Source of the DNA: Lysobacteraceae bacterium
GTDB taxonomy: Bacteria; Pseudomonadota; Gammaproteobacteria; Xanthomonadales; Xanthomonadaceae
NCBI GenBank assembly: GCA_023954075.1
Contig: JAMLIV010000019.1
Span: 1 to 64,000 of the forward strand
Direction of reading: 5' to 3'
Length of the DNA: 64,000 nt
In this document: positions 9,213 to 18,610 of the stretch, piece after piece
Layout: each line of letters opens with the position of its first letter
Numbering within the stretch: the first letter of the stretch is position 1
Made by a program: the position numbers and the translations under genes
The notes under the pieces: generated by a model
What the model saw: only the letters and a program-made list of their open reading frames with translations
Database searches by the model: none
Told to the model about the DNA's origin: nothing

Positions 9213-9895
9213 TGGAGAGCAATTCTCAGCGCCGCCGCAGCGGCCAGCGGGGCCAGTACCAGTGTCATCACCAGACCCGCCCCCAACAGCAGCAGCGCGC
9301 CGTCGTAGGGCAGACCGTGTGCTGCCGCCATCACGCTGCCGGCACCGAAGATCAGCACGGGCACGTAAAGCGGCAGGGCCAAAAGGGCCAAAAGCATACC
9401 AGAGCGACGCATCCCGACCGTGAGCGCCACGATCACCGCGCCGATCAGACTGAGCAGGGGCGTGCCCAGCAGCAGCGAGAGCATCAGCGGCCCGAGCGTG
9501 CCCTCGGGCAGGTAGAGCAGGGTGGCGAACAGCGGCGTGGCCACGATCAGCGGCAGCGCGGTGCTGGCCCAATGCACCAGGATCTTGCCGCCCACCAGCA
9601 CCGACAGCGGATGCGGTGCCAGCATGAGCTGCTCCAGGCTGCCGTCGTCCAGATCGGCGCGAAACAGGGTATCGAGCGATAACAGGCCGGCCAGCAGTAG
9701 CGCCACCCAGATCACCCCAGGCGCGATCCGTGCCAGCGTCGTGGGCTCCGGCCCCAGCGCGAAAGGAAACAGCGAGATCACCAGCAGCGCGAACAGCACC
9801 GGGTTGATCGCGTCGCCGCGCCGCCGCCACAGCAGCCGGAAGTCGCGCCGCAGCAGCGCTCCGAACGCCGCGGGGGTGGATGGCTGCTCAGCCAC
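9209..9895 (-). CDS. ccmB: Haem exporter protein CcmB
   Basis: 228-residue integral membrane subunit (about six helices) of the CcmABCD complex, paired with the ATPase CcmA to drive release of holo-CcmE. Typical CcmB features are the N-terminal FGALLRRDFRLLWRRR and the segment LAGLLSLDTLFRADLDDGSL. Stop overlaps ccmC start (ATGA). Unlike the rest of the cluster it is separated from the gene before it (ccmA) by 53 nt, which hold a REP-like palindrome. Confidence 0.95.
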   Translation of the reverse strand: MAEQPSTPAAFGALLRRDFRLLWRRRGDAINPVLFALLVISLFPFALGPEPTTLARIAPGVIWVALLLAGLLSLDTLFRADLDDGSLEQLMLAPHPLSVLVGGKILVHWASTALPLIVATPLFATLLYLPEGTLGPLMLSLLLGTPLLSLIGAVIVALTVGMRRSGMLLALLALPLYVPVLIFGAGSVMAAAHGLPYDGALLLLGAGLVMTLVLAPLAAAAALRIALQ

Positions 9896-9908
9896 GACGC
9901 GCCCCCCC

Positions 9909-9932
9909 GCAGGAGCGAGCTTGCTCGCGATG
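9909..9932. repeat. REP-like palindrome between ccmA and ccmB
   Basis: The segment contains AGGAGCGAGCTTGCTCGCGA, with the perfect stem GCGAGC (9915-9920), loop TT, and GCTCGC (9923-9928). It has the form of the repetitive extragenic palindromes well known in Pseudomonas and found in related gammaproteobacteria. It lies within the ccm transcript and could form a stable mRNA hairpin between the ccmA and ccmB cistrons. Confidence 0.65.
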
Positions 9933-9948
9933 GATCAGGGCGGCTCGT

Positions 9949-10602
9949 TCAAGCACGGACTGCCTCCAGCTCCAGCGTGCGCGTGCGCACCGCGCCGGTG
10001 GCATAGGCACCGTGGCTGGTGACCAGCGCCGCGCCGCCACGCGCCAGGTGCAGGCCGATGAGCCGGTTGACCAGCTCGATGCCGGGCAGGTCGAGGTTGG
10101 CGTAGGGCTCGTCCAGCAGCCACAGCGGCGCGGGAACCAGCAGCAGGCGCGCCAGCGCCAGGCGCTTGCGCTGTCCGGCGGAAAACTGCCGCGCCAGCGC
10201 GTCCTCGAATCCGGCCAGGCCCACGGTGGCCAGGGCCGCATCGATGTCCGAGCCGGGGCGCTGGCCGAACAGGCCGCAGGCGAATTCGAGGTTTTCCACC
10301 GCGGTCAGTTCGCCCTTGTGCCCGAGCAGGTGCCCGAGCAGGGTGCAGGTGCCGGCGATGCGCTCGACCGTGGCGGGCTCGCCTTCGATGAGGATTCGCC
10401 CGCGCGTCGCCGAGAGCAACCCGGCCAGCACGCGCAGGAGGGTGGTCTTGCCCGAGCCGTTGCTGCCGTGGATCAGCACTGCCTCGCCAGCTTCGACATG
10501 GAAATCCAGTGGCCCGAAGATCGGCTCGTCGTTGCGGTCGAAGCCCAGTCCCTCGGCGCGCAGCAGCGCCGCGGCGGGCGCGGAGGTGGCAAGAGGACTC
10601 AT
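9949..10602 (-). CDS. ccmA: Haem exporter ATP-binding protein CcmA
   Basis: 217-residue ABC ATPase, first gene of the cytochrome c maturation operon. Walker A is [17 protein letters not shown], the signature is [16 protein letters not shown] (a CcmA-style variant of LSGGQ), and Walker B is [12 protein letters not shown]. The ATPase powers release of haem-loaded CcmE from CcmC. It is divergently oriented to the large secreted protease gene at 10785. Confidence 0.96.
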   Translation of the reverse strand: MSPLATSAPAAALLRAEGLGFDRNDEPIFGPLDFHVEAGEAVLIHGSNGSGKTTLLRVLAGLLSATRGRILIEGEPATVERIAGTCTLLGHLLGHKGELTAVENLEFACGLFGQRPGSDIDAALATVGLAGFEDALARQFSAGQRKRLALARLLLVPAPLWLLDEPYANLDLPGIELVNRLIGLHLARGGAALVTSHGAYATGAVRTRTLELEAVRA

Positions 10603-10611
10603 CGGGCGCAG

Positions 10612-10640
10612 ATGCTAGCCGGGATCGGGGAGAAGGTCAC
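10612..10640 (-). promoter_or_regulatory. Candidate promoter of the ccm operon
   Basis: On the minus strand a -35-like GTGACC (10640-10635) is followed after 17 nt by TAGCAT (10617-10612), 9 nt before the ccmA ATG. Each hexamer matches the sigma-70 consensus at 4 of 6 positions. The predicted 5' leader would be only a few bases long. Confidence 0.35.
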
Positions 10641-10784
10641 GGGATTTGCCTGCCCTGTCGCGCCGCCGCTGGGCACCGACGCGGTGCGGGTGGTTTCACG
10701 CCGAGGCTGTGGCAGGATATTTGGATTGACGCGGTTCATGCGCGAGGCCGCGTGGCGTGCCGCCCCTGCCCGGAGAAAATCGAT

Positions 10785-13700
10785 ATGCGCGATGTGATGG
10801 TGTGTCTGGCGTTGGCGGCGGGCCTTGGTGCCGGCGCGGTGCTGGCTGCCGGGCCTGATGTTCCTTCTGCGAAGGCAGCGGCCGGTTCGGTCTGGCTGGT
10901 GGAGTTCGAGGATGCGCCGCTGGCCGCCTTCCGCGGTGCCGATGACCGCGCCCAGCCCAAGCTGCGCGGGCTGAAGGCCACCAGCCCGGCGGTGACCGGC
11001 GCGGCGCGCCTGGACGTGGATGCCCCTGCGTCCCGCGCCTATCGCGCCGCGCTGGCCGAGCTGCGCGCCGAGCGCCTGGGCGACATGGCGGTGCGCATCG
11101 GGCGTCCGCTCGATCCGCTTTTCGCCTACGACGTGGTGAACAATGGTGTGGCGCTTTCGCTGACGCCGGCCGAAGCGGACGCGGTGCGCCGCATCCCGGG
11201 CGTGGTTTCCGTCGAGCCGGAGTTCGTGCGCCGGCCCATGACCGATGCCGGGCCGGCCTGGATCCGCGCCGATGCGATCTGGAGCGCCACCCCGGCCAGC
11301 GGCGGCAACCGCGGCGAAAACCGCGTGATCGGCATCATCGACACCGGCATCACGCCGAGCCATCGTGCCTTCGGCAACAACAGCGACGGATATCCGATCC
11401 AGAATCCGCGCGGCCGCTACCTCGGCCTGTGCGCCGGCTCCACGTCGGCCGGATGCAACGCCAAGCTGATCGGCATCCATGACCTCACCACCGGCGACAG
11501 CGACAAGGAGGCCAACGACGGGATCGACCTGGATGGCCACGGCACGCACGTGGCGTCGATCGCAGCGGGCAATCCCATGAACCTGCGATCCGGCAACGAC
11601 ACCTATCGCGTTTCCGGCGTGGCGCCGCGCGCCAATCTCGTCAGCTACAAGGCCTGCGAGGCCGAGGCCAAGTGCCGCGGCAGCTGGACGCTCGCCGCGA
11701 TCAACAAGGCGGTCGAGGATCGCGTCGACGTCATCAACTATTCGATCGGCGGCGACGCGCGCGATCCCTGGGCCAGCGGTTCGGAGATGCAGGCCATGCT
11801 GGCGGCGCGCGAAGCGGGCGTGGTGATCGTGGTCTCGGCGGGAAACGACGGGCCCGAGCCAGGCAGCCTGACCTCGCCCGCCAACGCGCCCTGGGTCATC
11901 GGCGTGGCCAACGTCAGCCACGACCGAGCCAACGTGGCGCGGGTGACGCTCAGCGGCGGTGGCTCGCCGCCCCCGTCGGGCGGAATGCTCGCCGGGGCCA
12001 GCCTGACCCAGACGGGCTACGGGCCGGCACCGGTCGTCCACGCCGGCAGCTTCGGCTCCGCGCTCTGCGCGACCGGCCCGAACGTGGACGCGCTGCCGCC
12101 GGACACCAGCACCTCGCCCTGGAGTGGCACGCCGTTTTCCGGGCAGATCGTGGTGTGCGATCGCGGCATCTACGCCCGCGTGGTGAAGGGCCTCAACGTG
12201 AAGAACGCCGGCGGCGGCGGGATGATCCTGGTGAACGCCGCGGCCGATGGTGCCAGCCTGGTGGCCGATGCCCACGAGCTGCCCGCCACGCATCTGCCCT
12301 ACGCGGCCGGCGTGGTGCTCAAGCAGTGGCTGGCCAGCGGCAGCGGGCATCGCGCCACGATCGGCGCCTCGGCCGTGGAGCGGGTGGCGGCCTTCGGCGA
12401 CGTGCTGGCGGCCAGCAGCGGGCGCGGTCCGGTGGCTGGTGATTGGCTCCAGCCCAGCCTCGCGGCCCCCGGCACCAACATCCTCGCGGCCTACAAGGAC
12501 TCCGCCACCTCGTTCGGCTACATGAGCGGAACCTCGATGGCCGCGCCGCACGTCAGCGGCGCGGTCGCGCTGCTGCGCGGGGCGCATCCGTCGTGGGGCC
12601 CGACGCAGGTGGAAAGCGCGCTGCAGGGAACCGCGCGCGCCAGCGTGCGCCTGTCCGATGACGTCACGCCGGCCGGCGCGCTCGATGCCGGCGCGGGCAC
12701 GATCGACCTGTCCCGAGCGGTGCGCGCGGGACTGTATTTCCCGGTCTCCGGCACCGAGTTCCGCGCAGCCAGCGGTTCGGCGCGCACACTCAACCAAGGC
12801 GCGCTGGTGGACGGGAACTGCCTGCGCGCCTGCGAGTTCACCCGCACCGTCCAGGATCTGGCCAGCGGTGGCCAGTGGCAGGCCTCGGCGCAGGTGCCCG
12901 GCGGCACGATGACGATCACGCCGCCCGGATTCACCGTGGCTGCCGGCGGCACGCAGGCGCTGCAGTTCCGCTTCGCGCCATCGGCCGACGCCGAATTCGG
13001 GCGCTGGCTGAGCGGCAGCGTGAAGCTGTCGCGCGTAGGCGGCGGCTCCCCCGACATCGTCCTGCCGGTGGCGATCCGGCCTTCCGCCGGCAACCTGCCG
13101 GCACAGATCGTGCTGCCCCAGGCCGGTGCGCAGGTCGAATCGGAATCCGGCTGGAGCGACGTTGCGCTCTCCGGACTGGTCGCGCTGCCGAGCGCGCGCT
13201 TTGCCGGCAGCGACTTGGTCGAACCGCTGTCCGCCGCGCCGATGATCCCGCAGGACCCGACCAAGGACGAGGTTTACGACAACCTCGGCGCGGCGAACGA
13301 GGGCGTCAGCCTCTTCCGGCTTGTGGCCGATCGCGGCGGCCGCATGCGGCTGCGCGTGGAGGCGTCCTCCAGCACCGCGGGCGACATCGACCTCTACGTC
13401 GGGCGGGCCTCGAGCGCGTCGGCGCTGCCAAGCGACGGCACGCGGATCTGCAAGTCGGCCTCGCCCACGGCAACCGAGCATTGCGATCTGGTGCTTGACG
13501 TGGCGCAGGGCGAGCACTTCTGGATCCTGGTGCAGAACTGGCGCGCGTCCGCCGCCGGGCAGGATCGCGTCGTGGTCAACGCCGCGCTGGTGCCGCTCGT
13601 CGCCTCGCAGCGGGCCGAGACGCAGCGGCCGCTGGTGGCGACCGGCCCCGGCGTCACCGTCGACGGCGAGGCGTTCCGGGTGCGGCTGGCGTGGAACGAC

Positions 13701-14927
13701 CCGACGCTGGTGCCGGGCGAGTCGCGCTGGGGGCACCTGATCATCGGCGCGGGCAGCGCCCGCCCGGACGGCGTGGCGCAGGTGCTGGTCAAGCTGACGC
13801 GCGCCTCCAACGGGTCGCCGGCCGCGGCCGCTCTGGTGCCGGGCGAGAAGCGGACCATGCGCCTGCTGGCCGGTCAGGCGCAGGATCGCCTGTACGTGGA
13901 GGTGCCGCCGAATGCGACGCGGCTGCGCGCCACCAGCCAGGGCAGTGGCGAGGTCAAGCTGTATCTGACGCACGAGCCCTCGCCGTCTTCGCCGTCGATT
14001 GCCGCGGCACCGCCGCGCAGCGCCGCGGCGGCGGCCTCGTCGAATCCCGGTGCCAACGATGCGGTGCAGGTGAGCGGGGCTGCCCTCGCGCCGGGGCGCT
14101 GGTACGTGACGCCGGTGAACGTGGGGCAGGCCGTGGCGAACTTCGATCTGTCGATAATGCTGGATTACGGCACCGACCGCCCGCAGCCGGGCTACGGCAA
14201 CTGGTTCAACCCGGATCGCTCCGGTTCCGGCTTCTTCTTTTCACCGTTCGCCGACGGCGCGATCTGGACGCTGTCCTGGTACACCTACCTGCAGGACGGC
14301 ACGCCGGCCTGGCTGGGCGGCACCCTGACCGCGCCGGGGCCGACGCAGGGCAATGCGACCTATGCGCTGTATCGCTTCACCTGGGACGGCAGCCGGACCC
14401 ACGCGGTGGTCGTGGGCGATGCCACGCTGAGCTTCATCGATTCCCGGAACATGCGGGTGAGCTTCAATCTCGACGGCGAGAGCGGATCGCAGAAGCTGGT
14501 GCGGATCGAGGCCACGGGCGGTGCCTGCGAACCGCTGCCGGGCGGGGCGCTCAAGCCGGACGGCAACTGGTACACCCCGGCGCGCTCGGGCTTCGGCTTC
14601 GAAATCCTGACCTATCCGGGCCTTGAGACCTACCTGGCCTACATCTACGACGCGCAGGGTCGCGCACGCTGGACGCGCGCGCACCGCGAGGCCTCGGCCC
14701 CGGTGGGCGAACTGCGGGAGCTGGTGGCCCAGGTGATGACGGGAGCCTGCCCGCTGTGCTCGATGGGGCCGTCGACCACGACCGACATCGGTGTGTTCCG
14801 CCGCCGCTTCGTGGACGCGACGCATGGCCGGATGGGCACCGACCTGACCTTCCCCGCGCCGATGGGCGGGCAGTGGAAGAGCTGGGAGGATGTCGAGATG
14901 CTGACTTCGCCGGTGCCCTGCCAGTGA
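10785..14927 (+). CDS. Secreted S8 (subtilisin-like) serine protease with PA, PPC and C-terminal repeat domains
   Basis: 1380-residue exported protease. A signal peptide (MRDVMVCLALAAGLGAGAVLAAG) is followed by an inhibitor-I9-like propeptide to about residue 160. The catalytic triad is visible: Asp186 in GIIDTGI, His252 in GHGTHVAS, Ser584 in GTSMAAPHVSG; VVSAGNDGP supplies the oxyanion Asn. A PA domain is inserted before the Ser (GQIVVCDRGIYARVVKG). After the catalytic domain come a beta-sandwich region, a PPC-like domain (about 830-925) and two C-terminal units with related openings, GNWFNPDRSGSGFFFS and GNWYTPARSGFGFEIL. The ATG follows GGAGA by 8 nt; the frame is open further upstream but overlaps ccmA. 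The stop overlaps the next gene (GTGA). Substrate is unknown. Confidence 0.92.
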   Translation: MRDVMVCLALAAGLGAGAVLAAGPDVPSAKAAAGSVWLVEFEDAPLAAFRGADDRAQPKLRGLKATSPAVTGAARLDVDAPASRAYRAALAELRAERLGDMAVRIGRPLDPLFAYDVVNNGVALSLTPAEADAVRRIPGVVSVEPEFVRRPMTDAGPAWIRADAIWSATPASGGNRGENRVIGIIDTGITPSHRAFGNNSDGYPIQNPRGRYLGLCAGSTSAGCNAKLIGIHDLTTGDSDKEANDGIDLDGHGTHVASIAAGNPMNLRSGNDTYRVSGVAPRANLVSYKACEAEAKCRGSWTLAAINKAVEDRVDVINYSIGGDARDPWASGSEMQAMLAAREAGVVIVVSAGNDGPEPGSLTSPANAPWVIGVANVSHDRANVARVTLSGGGSPPPSGGMLAGASLTQTGYGPAPVVHAGSFGSALCATGPNVDALPPDTSTSPWSGTPFSGQIVVCDRGIYARVVKGLNVKNAGGGGMILVNAAADGASLVADAHELPATHLPYAAGVVLKQWLASGSGHRATIGASAVERVAAFGDVLAASSGRGPVAGDWLQPSLAAPGTNILAAYKDSATSFGYMSGTSMAAPHVSGAVALLRGAHPSWGPTQVESALQGTARASVRLSDDVTPAGALDAGAGTIDLSRAVRAGLYFPVSGTEFRAASGSARTLNQGALVDGNCLRACEFTRTVQDLASGGQWQASAQVPGGTMTITPPGFTVAAGGTQALQFRFAPSADAEFGRWLSGSVKLSRVGGGSPDIVLPVAIRPSAGNLPAQIVLPQAGAQVESESGWSDVALSGLVALPSARFAGSDLVEPLSAAPMIPQDPTKDEVYDNLGAANEGVSLFRLVADRGGRMRLRVEASSSTAGDIDLYVGRASSASALPSDGTRICKSASPTATEHCDLVLDVAQGEHFWILVQNWRASAAGQDRVVVNAALVPLVASQRAETQRPLVATGPGVTVDGEAFRVRLAWNDPTLVPGESRWGHLIIGAGSARPDGVAQVLVKLTRASNGSPAAAALVPGEKRTMRLLAGQAQDRLYVEVPPNATRLRATSQGSGEVKLYLTHEPSPSSPSIAAAPPRSAAAAASSNPGANDAVQVSGAALAPGRWYVTPVNVGQAVANFDLSIMLDYGTDRPQPGYGNWFNPDRSGSGFFFSPFADGAIWTLSWYTYLQDGTPAWLGGTLTAPGPTQGNATYALYRFTWDGSRTHAVVVGDATLSFIDSRNMRVSFNLDGESGSQKLVRIEATGGACEPLPGGALKPDGNWYTPARSGFGFEILTYPGLETYLAYIYDAQGRARWTRAHREASAPVGELRELVAQVMTGACPLCSMGPSTTTDIGVFRRRFVDATHGRMGTDLTFPAPMGGQWKSWEDVEMLTSPVPCQ

Positions 14928-16078
14928 ACCTTGCCCTCGCCACCAAGCTGCCGCGCGTCGGCACCACGATCTTCACCACGATGTCGCAGCTGGCGGCCGA
15001 GCATTCGGCGGTCAACCTCGGCCAGGGCTTTCCCGATTTCGACGTGCCGCCCTTTCTGGTGGAGGCGCTGGCGCAGGCGATGCGCGAGGGCCACAACCAG
15101 TACGCGCCGATGGCGGGCGTGCCGGCGCTGCGCGAGGCCATCGCCGAAAAGGCGGCCGGTCTGTACGGCGCGCGGGTGGATGCCGGCAGCGACATCACCG
15201 TCACCAGCGGTGCCACCGAGGCGATCTTCTGCGCGGTGCATGCCGCGGTGCGCGCCGGCGACGAAGTGATCGTGCTCGATCCCTGTTACGACAGCTACGA
15301 GCCGGCGATCGACCTGGCCGGCGCGCGCGCGGTGCACGTGCCGCTGGTCGAGCCGGACTTCCACGTCGACTGGCAGCGCGTGTGCGAGGCCATCACGCCG
15401 CGCACCCGGATGCTGATCGTCAACTCGCCGAACAACCCGACCGGCGCGGTGTTTTCCGCCGCCGATCTCGATGCGCTGGCCGCAATCCTCCGGGAGACGC
15501 GCGTGCTGCTCCTGTCCGACGAGGTGTACGAACACATCGTGTTCGACGGTGCCGTCCACCAGAGCGTGCTGCGCCACCCGGAGCTGGCGGCGCGCAGCTT
15601 CGTGGTGTCCTCGTTCGGCAAGACCTACCACTGCACCGGCTGGAAGCTCGGCCATTGCATCGCCCCGCCGGCGCTGTCGGCGGAGTTCCGCAAGGTGCAC
15701 CAGTACGTCACCTTCTGCAGCTTCAACCCGGCCCAGCACGCGCTGGCGCGGATGATGCGCGAGCATCCGGAGCATCACCTGGAACTGCCGGCGTTCTATC
15801 AGGACAAGCGCGATCGCTTCCGTGCGCTGCTGGCCGATACCCCGTTCCGGCCGCTGCCGGTGGCCGGCACCTATTTCCAGCTCGCCGACTATTCGGCCAT
15901 CAGCGATCTGGATGACCTCGCCTTCTGCCGCTGGCTGACCGTGGAGAAGGGGGTCACCGCGATTCCGCTCTCGCCGTTCCTGGCCGAACCGCCGCCGGGC
16001 CAGCGCCTGGTGCGGTTCTGCTTTGCCAAGTCCGACGCCACCCAGCAGGCCGCTGCCGAGCGCCTGCACACGCTGTGA
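14924..16078 (+). CDS. Class I/II PLP aminotransferase, methionine/glutamine type (YbdL-like)
   Basis: 384-residue fold-type I aminotransferase resembling YbdL and KAT/GTK enzymes, which transaminate methionine, glutamine or aromatic residues with 2-oxo acids. Motifs: NSPNNPTGAVF, the LLSDEVYEH Asp, and the PLP lysine in SSFGKTYHCTGWKLGH. GTG start overlaps the protease stop (GTGA) and gives the expected N-terminus NLALATKLPRVGTTIFTTMS. The omega-amidase 8 nt downstream completes the known glutamine transaminase/omega-amidase pairing, which suggests methionine salvage (2-oxo-4-methylthiobutanoate amination) or repair of 2-oxoglutaramate-type products. Confidence 0.9.
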   Translation: MNLALATKLPRVGTTIFTTMSQLAAEHSAVNLGQGFPDFDVPPFLVEALAQAMREGHNQYAPMAGVPALREAIAEKAAGLYGARVDAGSDITVTSGATEAIFCAVHAAVRAGDEVIVLDPCYDSYEPAIDLAGARAVHVPLVEPDFHVDWQRVCEAITPRTRMLIVNSPNNPTGAVFSAADLDALAAILRETRVLLLSDEVYEHIVFDGAVHQSVLRHPELAARSFVVSSFGKTYHCTGWKLGHCIAPPALSAEFRKVHQYVTFCSFNPAQHALARMMREHPEHHLELPAFYQDKRDRFRALLADTPFRPLPVAGTYFQLADYSAISDLDDLAFCRWLTVEKGVTAIPLSPFLAEPPPGQRLVRFCFAKSDATQQAAAERLHTL

Positions 16079-16086
16079 GCCACTGA

Positions 16087-16899
16087 ATGAACCTCGCCCC
16101 TGAATCCGACCTGCGCGTCGCCCTGGTCCAGGCCGACACCGTCTGGCGCAACGCCGCCGCCAATCGCGCGCGCTACGGCGGCCTGATGCGCCCGCTGGCG
16201 GGTCAGACCGACCTGATCGTGCTGCCGGAAACCTTCACCAGCGGCTTCGGCAACGAGGCCATCGGCGAGGCCGAGGACATGCACGGTGCCAGCGTCGCCT
16301 GGCTGCGGGCGCTGGCCGACGAGGTGGGCGCGGTGGTGACCGGCTCGATGGTGATCGCGGAAGCCGGACGCGTCTGGAACCGCCTGCTGTGGGCCGAGCC
16401 CGGCGGCGGACTGCTCTGGTACGACAAGCGCCACCTGTTCCGCATGGCCGACGAGCACCTGCGCTACGGTCAGGGCGAAAGCCGCATCATCACCCGCTGC
16501 CGCGGCTGGCGCGTGCTGCCCTTGGTCTGCTACGACCTGCGCTTCCCGGTGTGGAGCCGCAACCGCGTGCCCGAGGACGGCGGCTGTGAATACGATCTGG
16601 CGCTCTATGTCGCCAACTGGCCCAGCGCGCGGCGCTACGCCTGGCGCACCCTGCTGCGCGCACGCGCGATCGAGAACCTCGCCTGCGTGGTCGGCGTCAA
16701 CCGCGTGGGTACCGACGGCAACGGCTTCCACTACGCCGGCGACAGCGCCGCGCTCGATCCGCTCGGCCAGCCGCTGGTGGAACTGGGCGAACAGCCGCAG
16801 GTGGTCACCGTCACCCTGTCGGCGCAAGGCCTGCGCGCGCACCGCGAGCGTTTCCCGGCATTCCGTGATGCGGACCGCTTTGTCTTGAACGCGAACTGA
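16087..16899 (+). CDS. Omega-amidase, nitrilase superfamily (YafV-like)
   Basis: 270-residue carbon-nitrogen hydrolase that cleaves the omega-amide of 2-oxoglutaramate or 2-oxosuccinamate. The Glu-Lys-Cys triad is readable: LPETFTSGF, WYDKRHLFRMADE and LVCYDLRFPVWSRN. The order and spacing match YafV/Nit2. It forms a two-gene unit with the upstream aminotransferase, the usual arrangement for this pathway. Cytosolic; no signal peptide. Confidence 0.9.
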   Translation: MNLAPESDLRVALVQADTVWRNAAANRARYGGLMRPLAGQTDLIVLPETFTSGFGNEAIGEAEDMHGASVAWLRALADEVGAVVTGSMVIAEAGRVWNRLLWAEPGGGLLWYDKRHLFRMADEHLRYGQGESRIITRCRGWRVLPLVCYDLRFPVWSRNRVPEDGGCEYDLALYVANWPSARRYAWRTLLRARAIENLACVVGVNRVGTDGNGFHYAGDSAALDPLGQPLVELGEQPQVVTVTLSAQGLRAHRERFPAFRDADRFVLNAN

Positions 16900-16950
16900 G
16901 CCGTCCGGCGCGCATGAACCTCGCCCGAAAGGCCGCGGTGCCCGCGGCAC

Positions 16951-16956
16951 TACAAT
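16951..16956 (+). promoter_or_regulatory. Candidate -10 element of the MFS gene
   Basis: TACAAT matches the -10 consensus at 5 of 6 positions and lies 34 nt before the ATG of the transporter gene. No convincing -35 hexamer is seen 16-18 nt upstream, so this is only a candidate. Confidence 0.3.
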
Positions 16957-16990
16957 GTGCCTCCTTCCCGCGCCCTGGTCTTGATGCGGC

Positions 16991-18496
16991 ATGAGCCAGT
17001 CCCCGCTGCCTGCCTCGCGGCGCGCGGATCTTCCGGCCGTCTCCGATGATCCGGTGCGCTGGCGGATCCTGTCGGTCCTCCTGATCGCGATCTTCATGTC
17101 GCTGATCGGGGTGAGCATCGTCAACGTCGCGCTGCCCTCGATCCAGGTCGCGCTCGATGCCTCGCTGTCGGACATCCAGTGGGTGCTGTCCGGCTATGCG
17201 CTCACCTTCGGCGTGGTGCTGGTGTCGGCCGGCCGCGCCGGTGACATCTTCGGACGCGGCGGCATCTTCCTTGTCGGCGTGGTCGTCTTCACGCTGTCCT
17301 CGGCGGCGGCCGGGCTGGCGCCTTCGGCCAACTGGCTCAACGCTGCGCGGCTGATGCAGGGCGTGGGTTCGGGCCTGCTCAGCCCGCAGGCGCTGGGCAT
17401 GATCCAGCAGTACTTCCACGGCGAGGAGCGCGGGCGCGCCTTTGGCCGCCTTGGCACCGCGGTCGGCGTCTCGGTGGCGATCGGACCGGTGCTGGCGGGC
17501 TTCCTCATCAAGGTGGCCGGGGTCGACCTGGGCTGGCGGCTGACCTTCCTGATCAACCTGCCCATCGGGCTCCTGACCCTGGCAATGGGCCTGCGCTGGT
17601 TTCCCCGGCCGCTGTTCCGGCGCGCCGCGGGCGCGGGAGGAACGGTGCGCGGCGGCTGGCGTTCGCTCGATCCGGTCGGCGCGCTGCTGCTCGGGCTGGC
17701 GGTGCTGGCGGTGCTGTATCCCTTCGTCGAAGCGCGCGATTCGCTGCACATCTGGTTGCTGCTGCCGGCGAGCGCGCTGCTGCTGGTGATGTGGGTGGCC
17801 TGGGAGCGGCGCTGGGCGCGCAGGGGTTTCAGCCCGATGGTGGACCTGGGCATCTTTTCGATCCCGAGCTTTGCCAACGGCACCGTCATCATGACCCTGT
17901 ATTTCCTCGGCATGACCAGCATCTGGGTGCTGCTGGCGCTCTATGTGCAGAAGGGCGATGGGCGCAGCGCGTTCGAATCGGGCGTGTTCGGCATTCCCGC
18001 CTCGCTGCTGTCCGCCTATGCCGCGCACTGGGCCGGCAAGCGCGTGGCGCGGCTCGGCCGACGCGTGGTGATCGGCGGCCTGATCCTGGCCATCGTCGGC
18101 CTGATCCTGTGCTGCGTCGTCATTGCGCTGCACGAAGCCGGGTACCTGAGCGTGTGGTGGCTGGTGCTGAGCCTTTCGTTCGTCGGACTGGCGCAGGGTT
18201 CCATCATCAGTCCCAACCAGACCCTCACCCTGGCCGACGTGCCGCTCGCCTATGCCGGCAGCTCCGGCGCGATCATGCAGACCGGCCAGCGCATCGGCAC
18301 CTCGGTGGGCATCGCGGTCATCACCGCCATCGTCTTCTCGACCCTCAAAGTCAGCTCCTGGGCGGCCGCCACCATCACCGGATTCTGCGCGATCATCCTG
18401 GTGACCCTGGTGGCGCTGGCATTCGCCTTCAAGGACCAGCGCGACCGCTCGCGGCTGCGCGCCACCGAGGCGGTGCCGTTGGACAGCGCCCTGTAG
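16991..18496 (+). CDS. MFS transporter, DHA2 (14-helix) drug efflux family
   Basis: 501-residue inner-membrane proton antiporter. The first half has the MFS signatures of the DHA2 group: IVNVALPSIQVALDASLSDI in TM1-TM2, then WVLSGYALTFGVVLVSAGRAGDIFGRG split across TM2 and the following loop. The LMQGVGSGLLSPQALGMI and GRAFGRLGTAVGVSVAIGP segments cover TM4-TM5. Length and about 14 helices fit EmrB/QacA-like exporters. The C-terminal half is followed by a basic tail. Substrate unknown; no adaptor or regulator gene adjoins it. Confidence 0.88.
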   Translation: MSQSPLPASRRADLPAVSDDPVRWRILSVLLIAIFMSLIGVSIVNVALPSIQVALDASLSDIQWVLSGYALTFGVVLVSAGRAGDIFGRGGIFLVGVVVFTLSSAAAGLAPSANWLNAARLMQGVGSGLLSPQALGMIQQYFHGEERGRAFGRLGTAVGVSVAIGPVLAGFLIKVAGVDLGWRLTFLINLPIGLLTLAMGLRWFPRPLFRRAAGAGGTVRGGWRSLDPVGALLLGLAVLAVLYPFVEARDSLHIWLLLPASALLLVMWVAWERRWARRGFSPMVDLGIFSIPSFANGTVIMTLYFLGMTSIWVLLALYVQKGDGRSAFESGVFGIPASLLSAYAAHWAGKRVARLGRRVVIGGLILAIVGLILCCVVIALHEAGYLSVWWLVLSLSFVGLAQGSIISPNQTLTLADVPLAYAGSSGAIMQTGQRIGTSVGIAVITAIVFSTLKVSSWAAATITGFCAIILVTLVALAFAFKDQRDRSRLRATEAVPLDSAL

Positions 18497-18610
18497 CGCG
18501 ACGGGCGCGCGCCAACTGCGACCGGGATCGCGCCGGCGTGACTTTCGGCCTGTACGCCGCCCGGCGTGTTCAGGCTATGGTCACTGGCCCGAAATACCCG
18601 CGTGAATCCC

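Noticed and set aside
10599..13973. Very long open frame on the minus strand opposite the secreted protease
   Set aside because: GC-rich codon bias leaves antisense frames free of stops. The translation is Arg/His/Ala-rich without any domain, while the plus strand has an intact catalytic triad.
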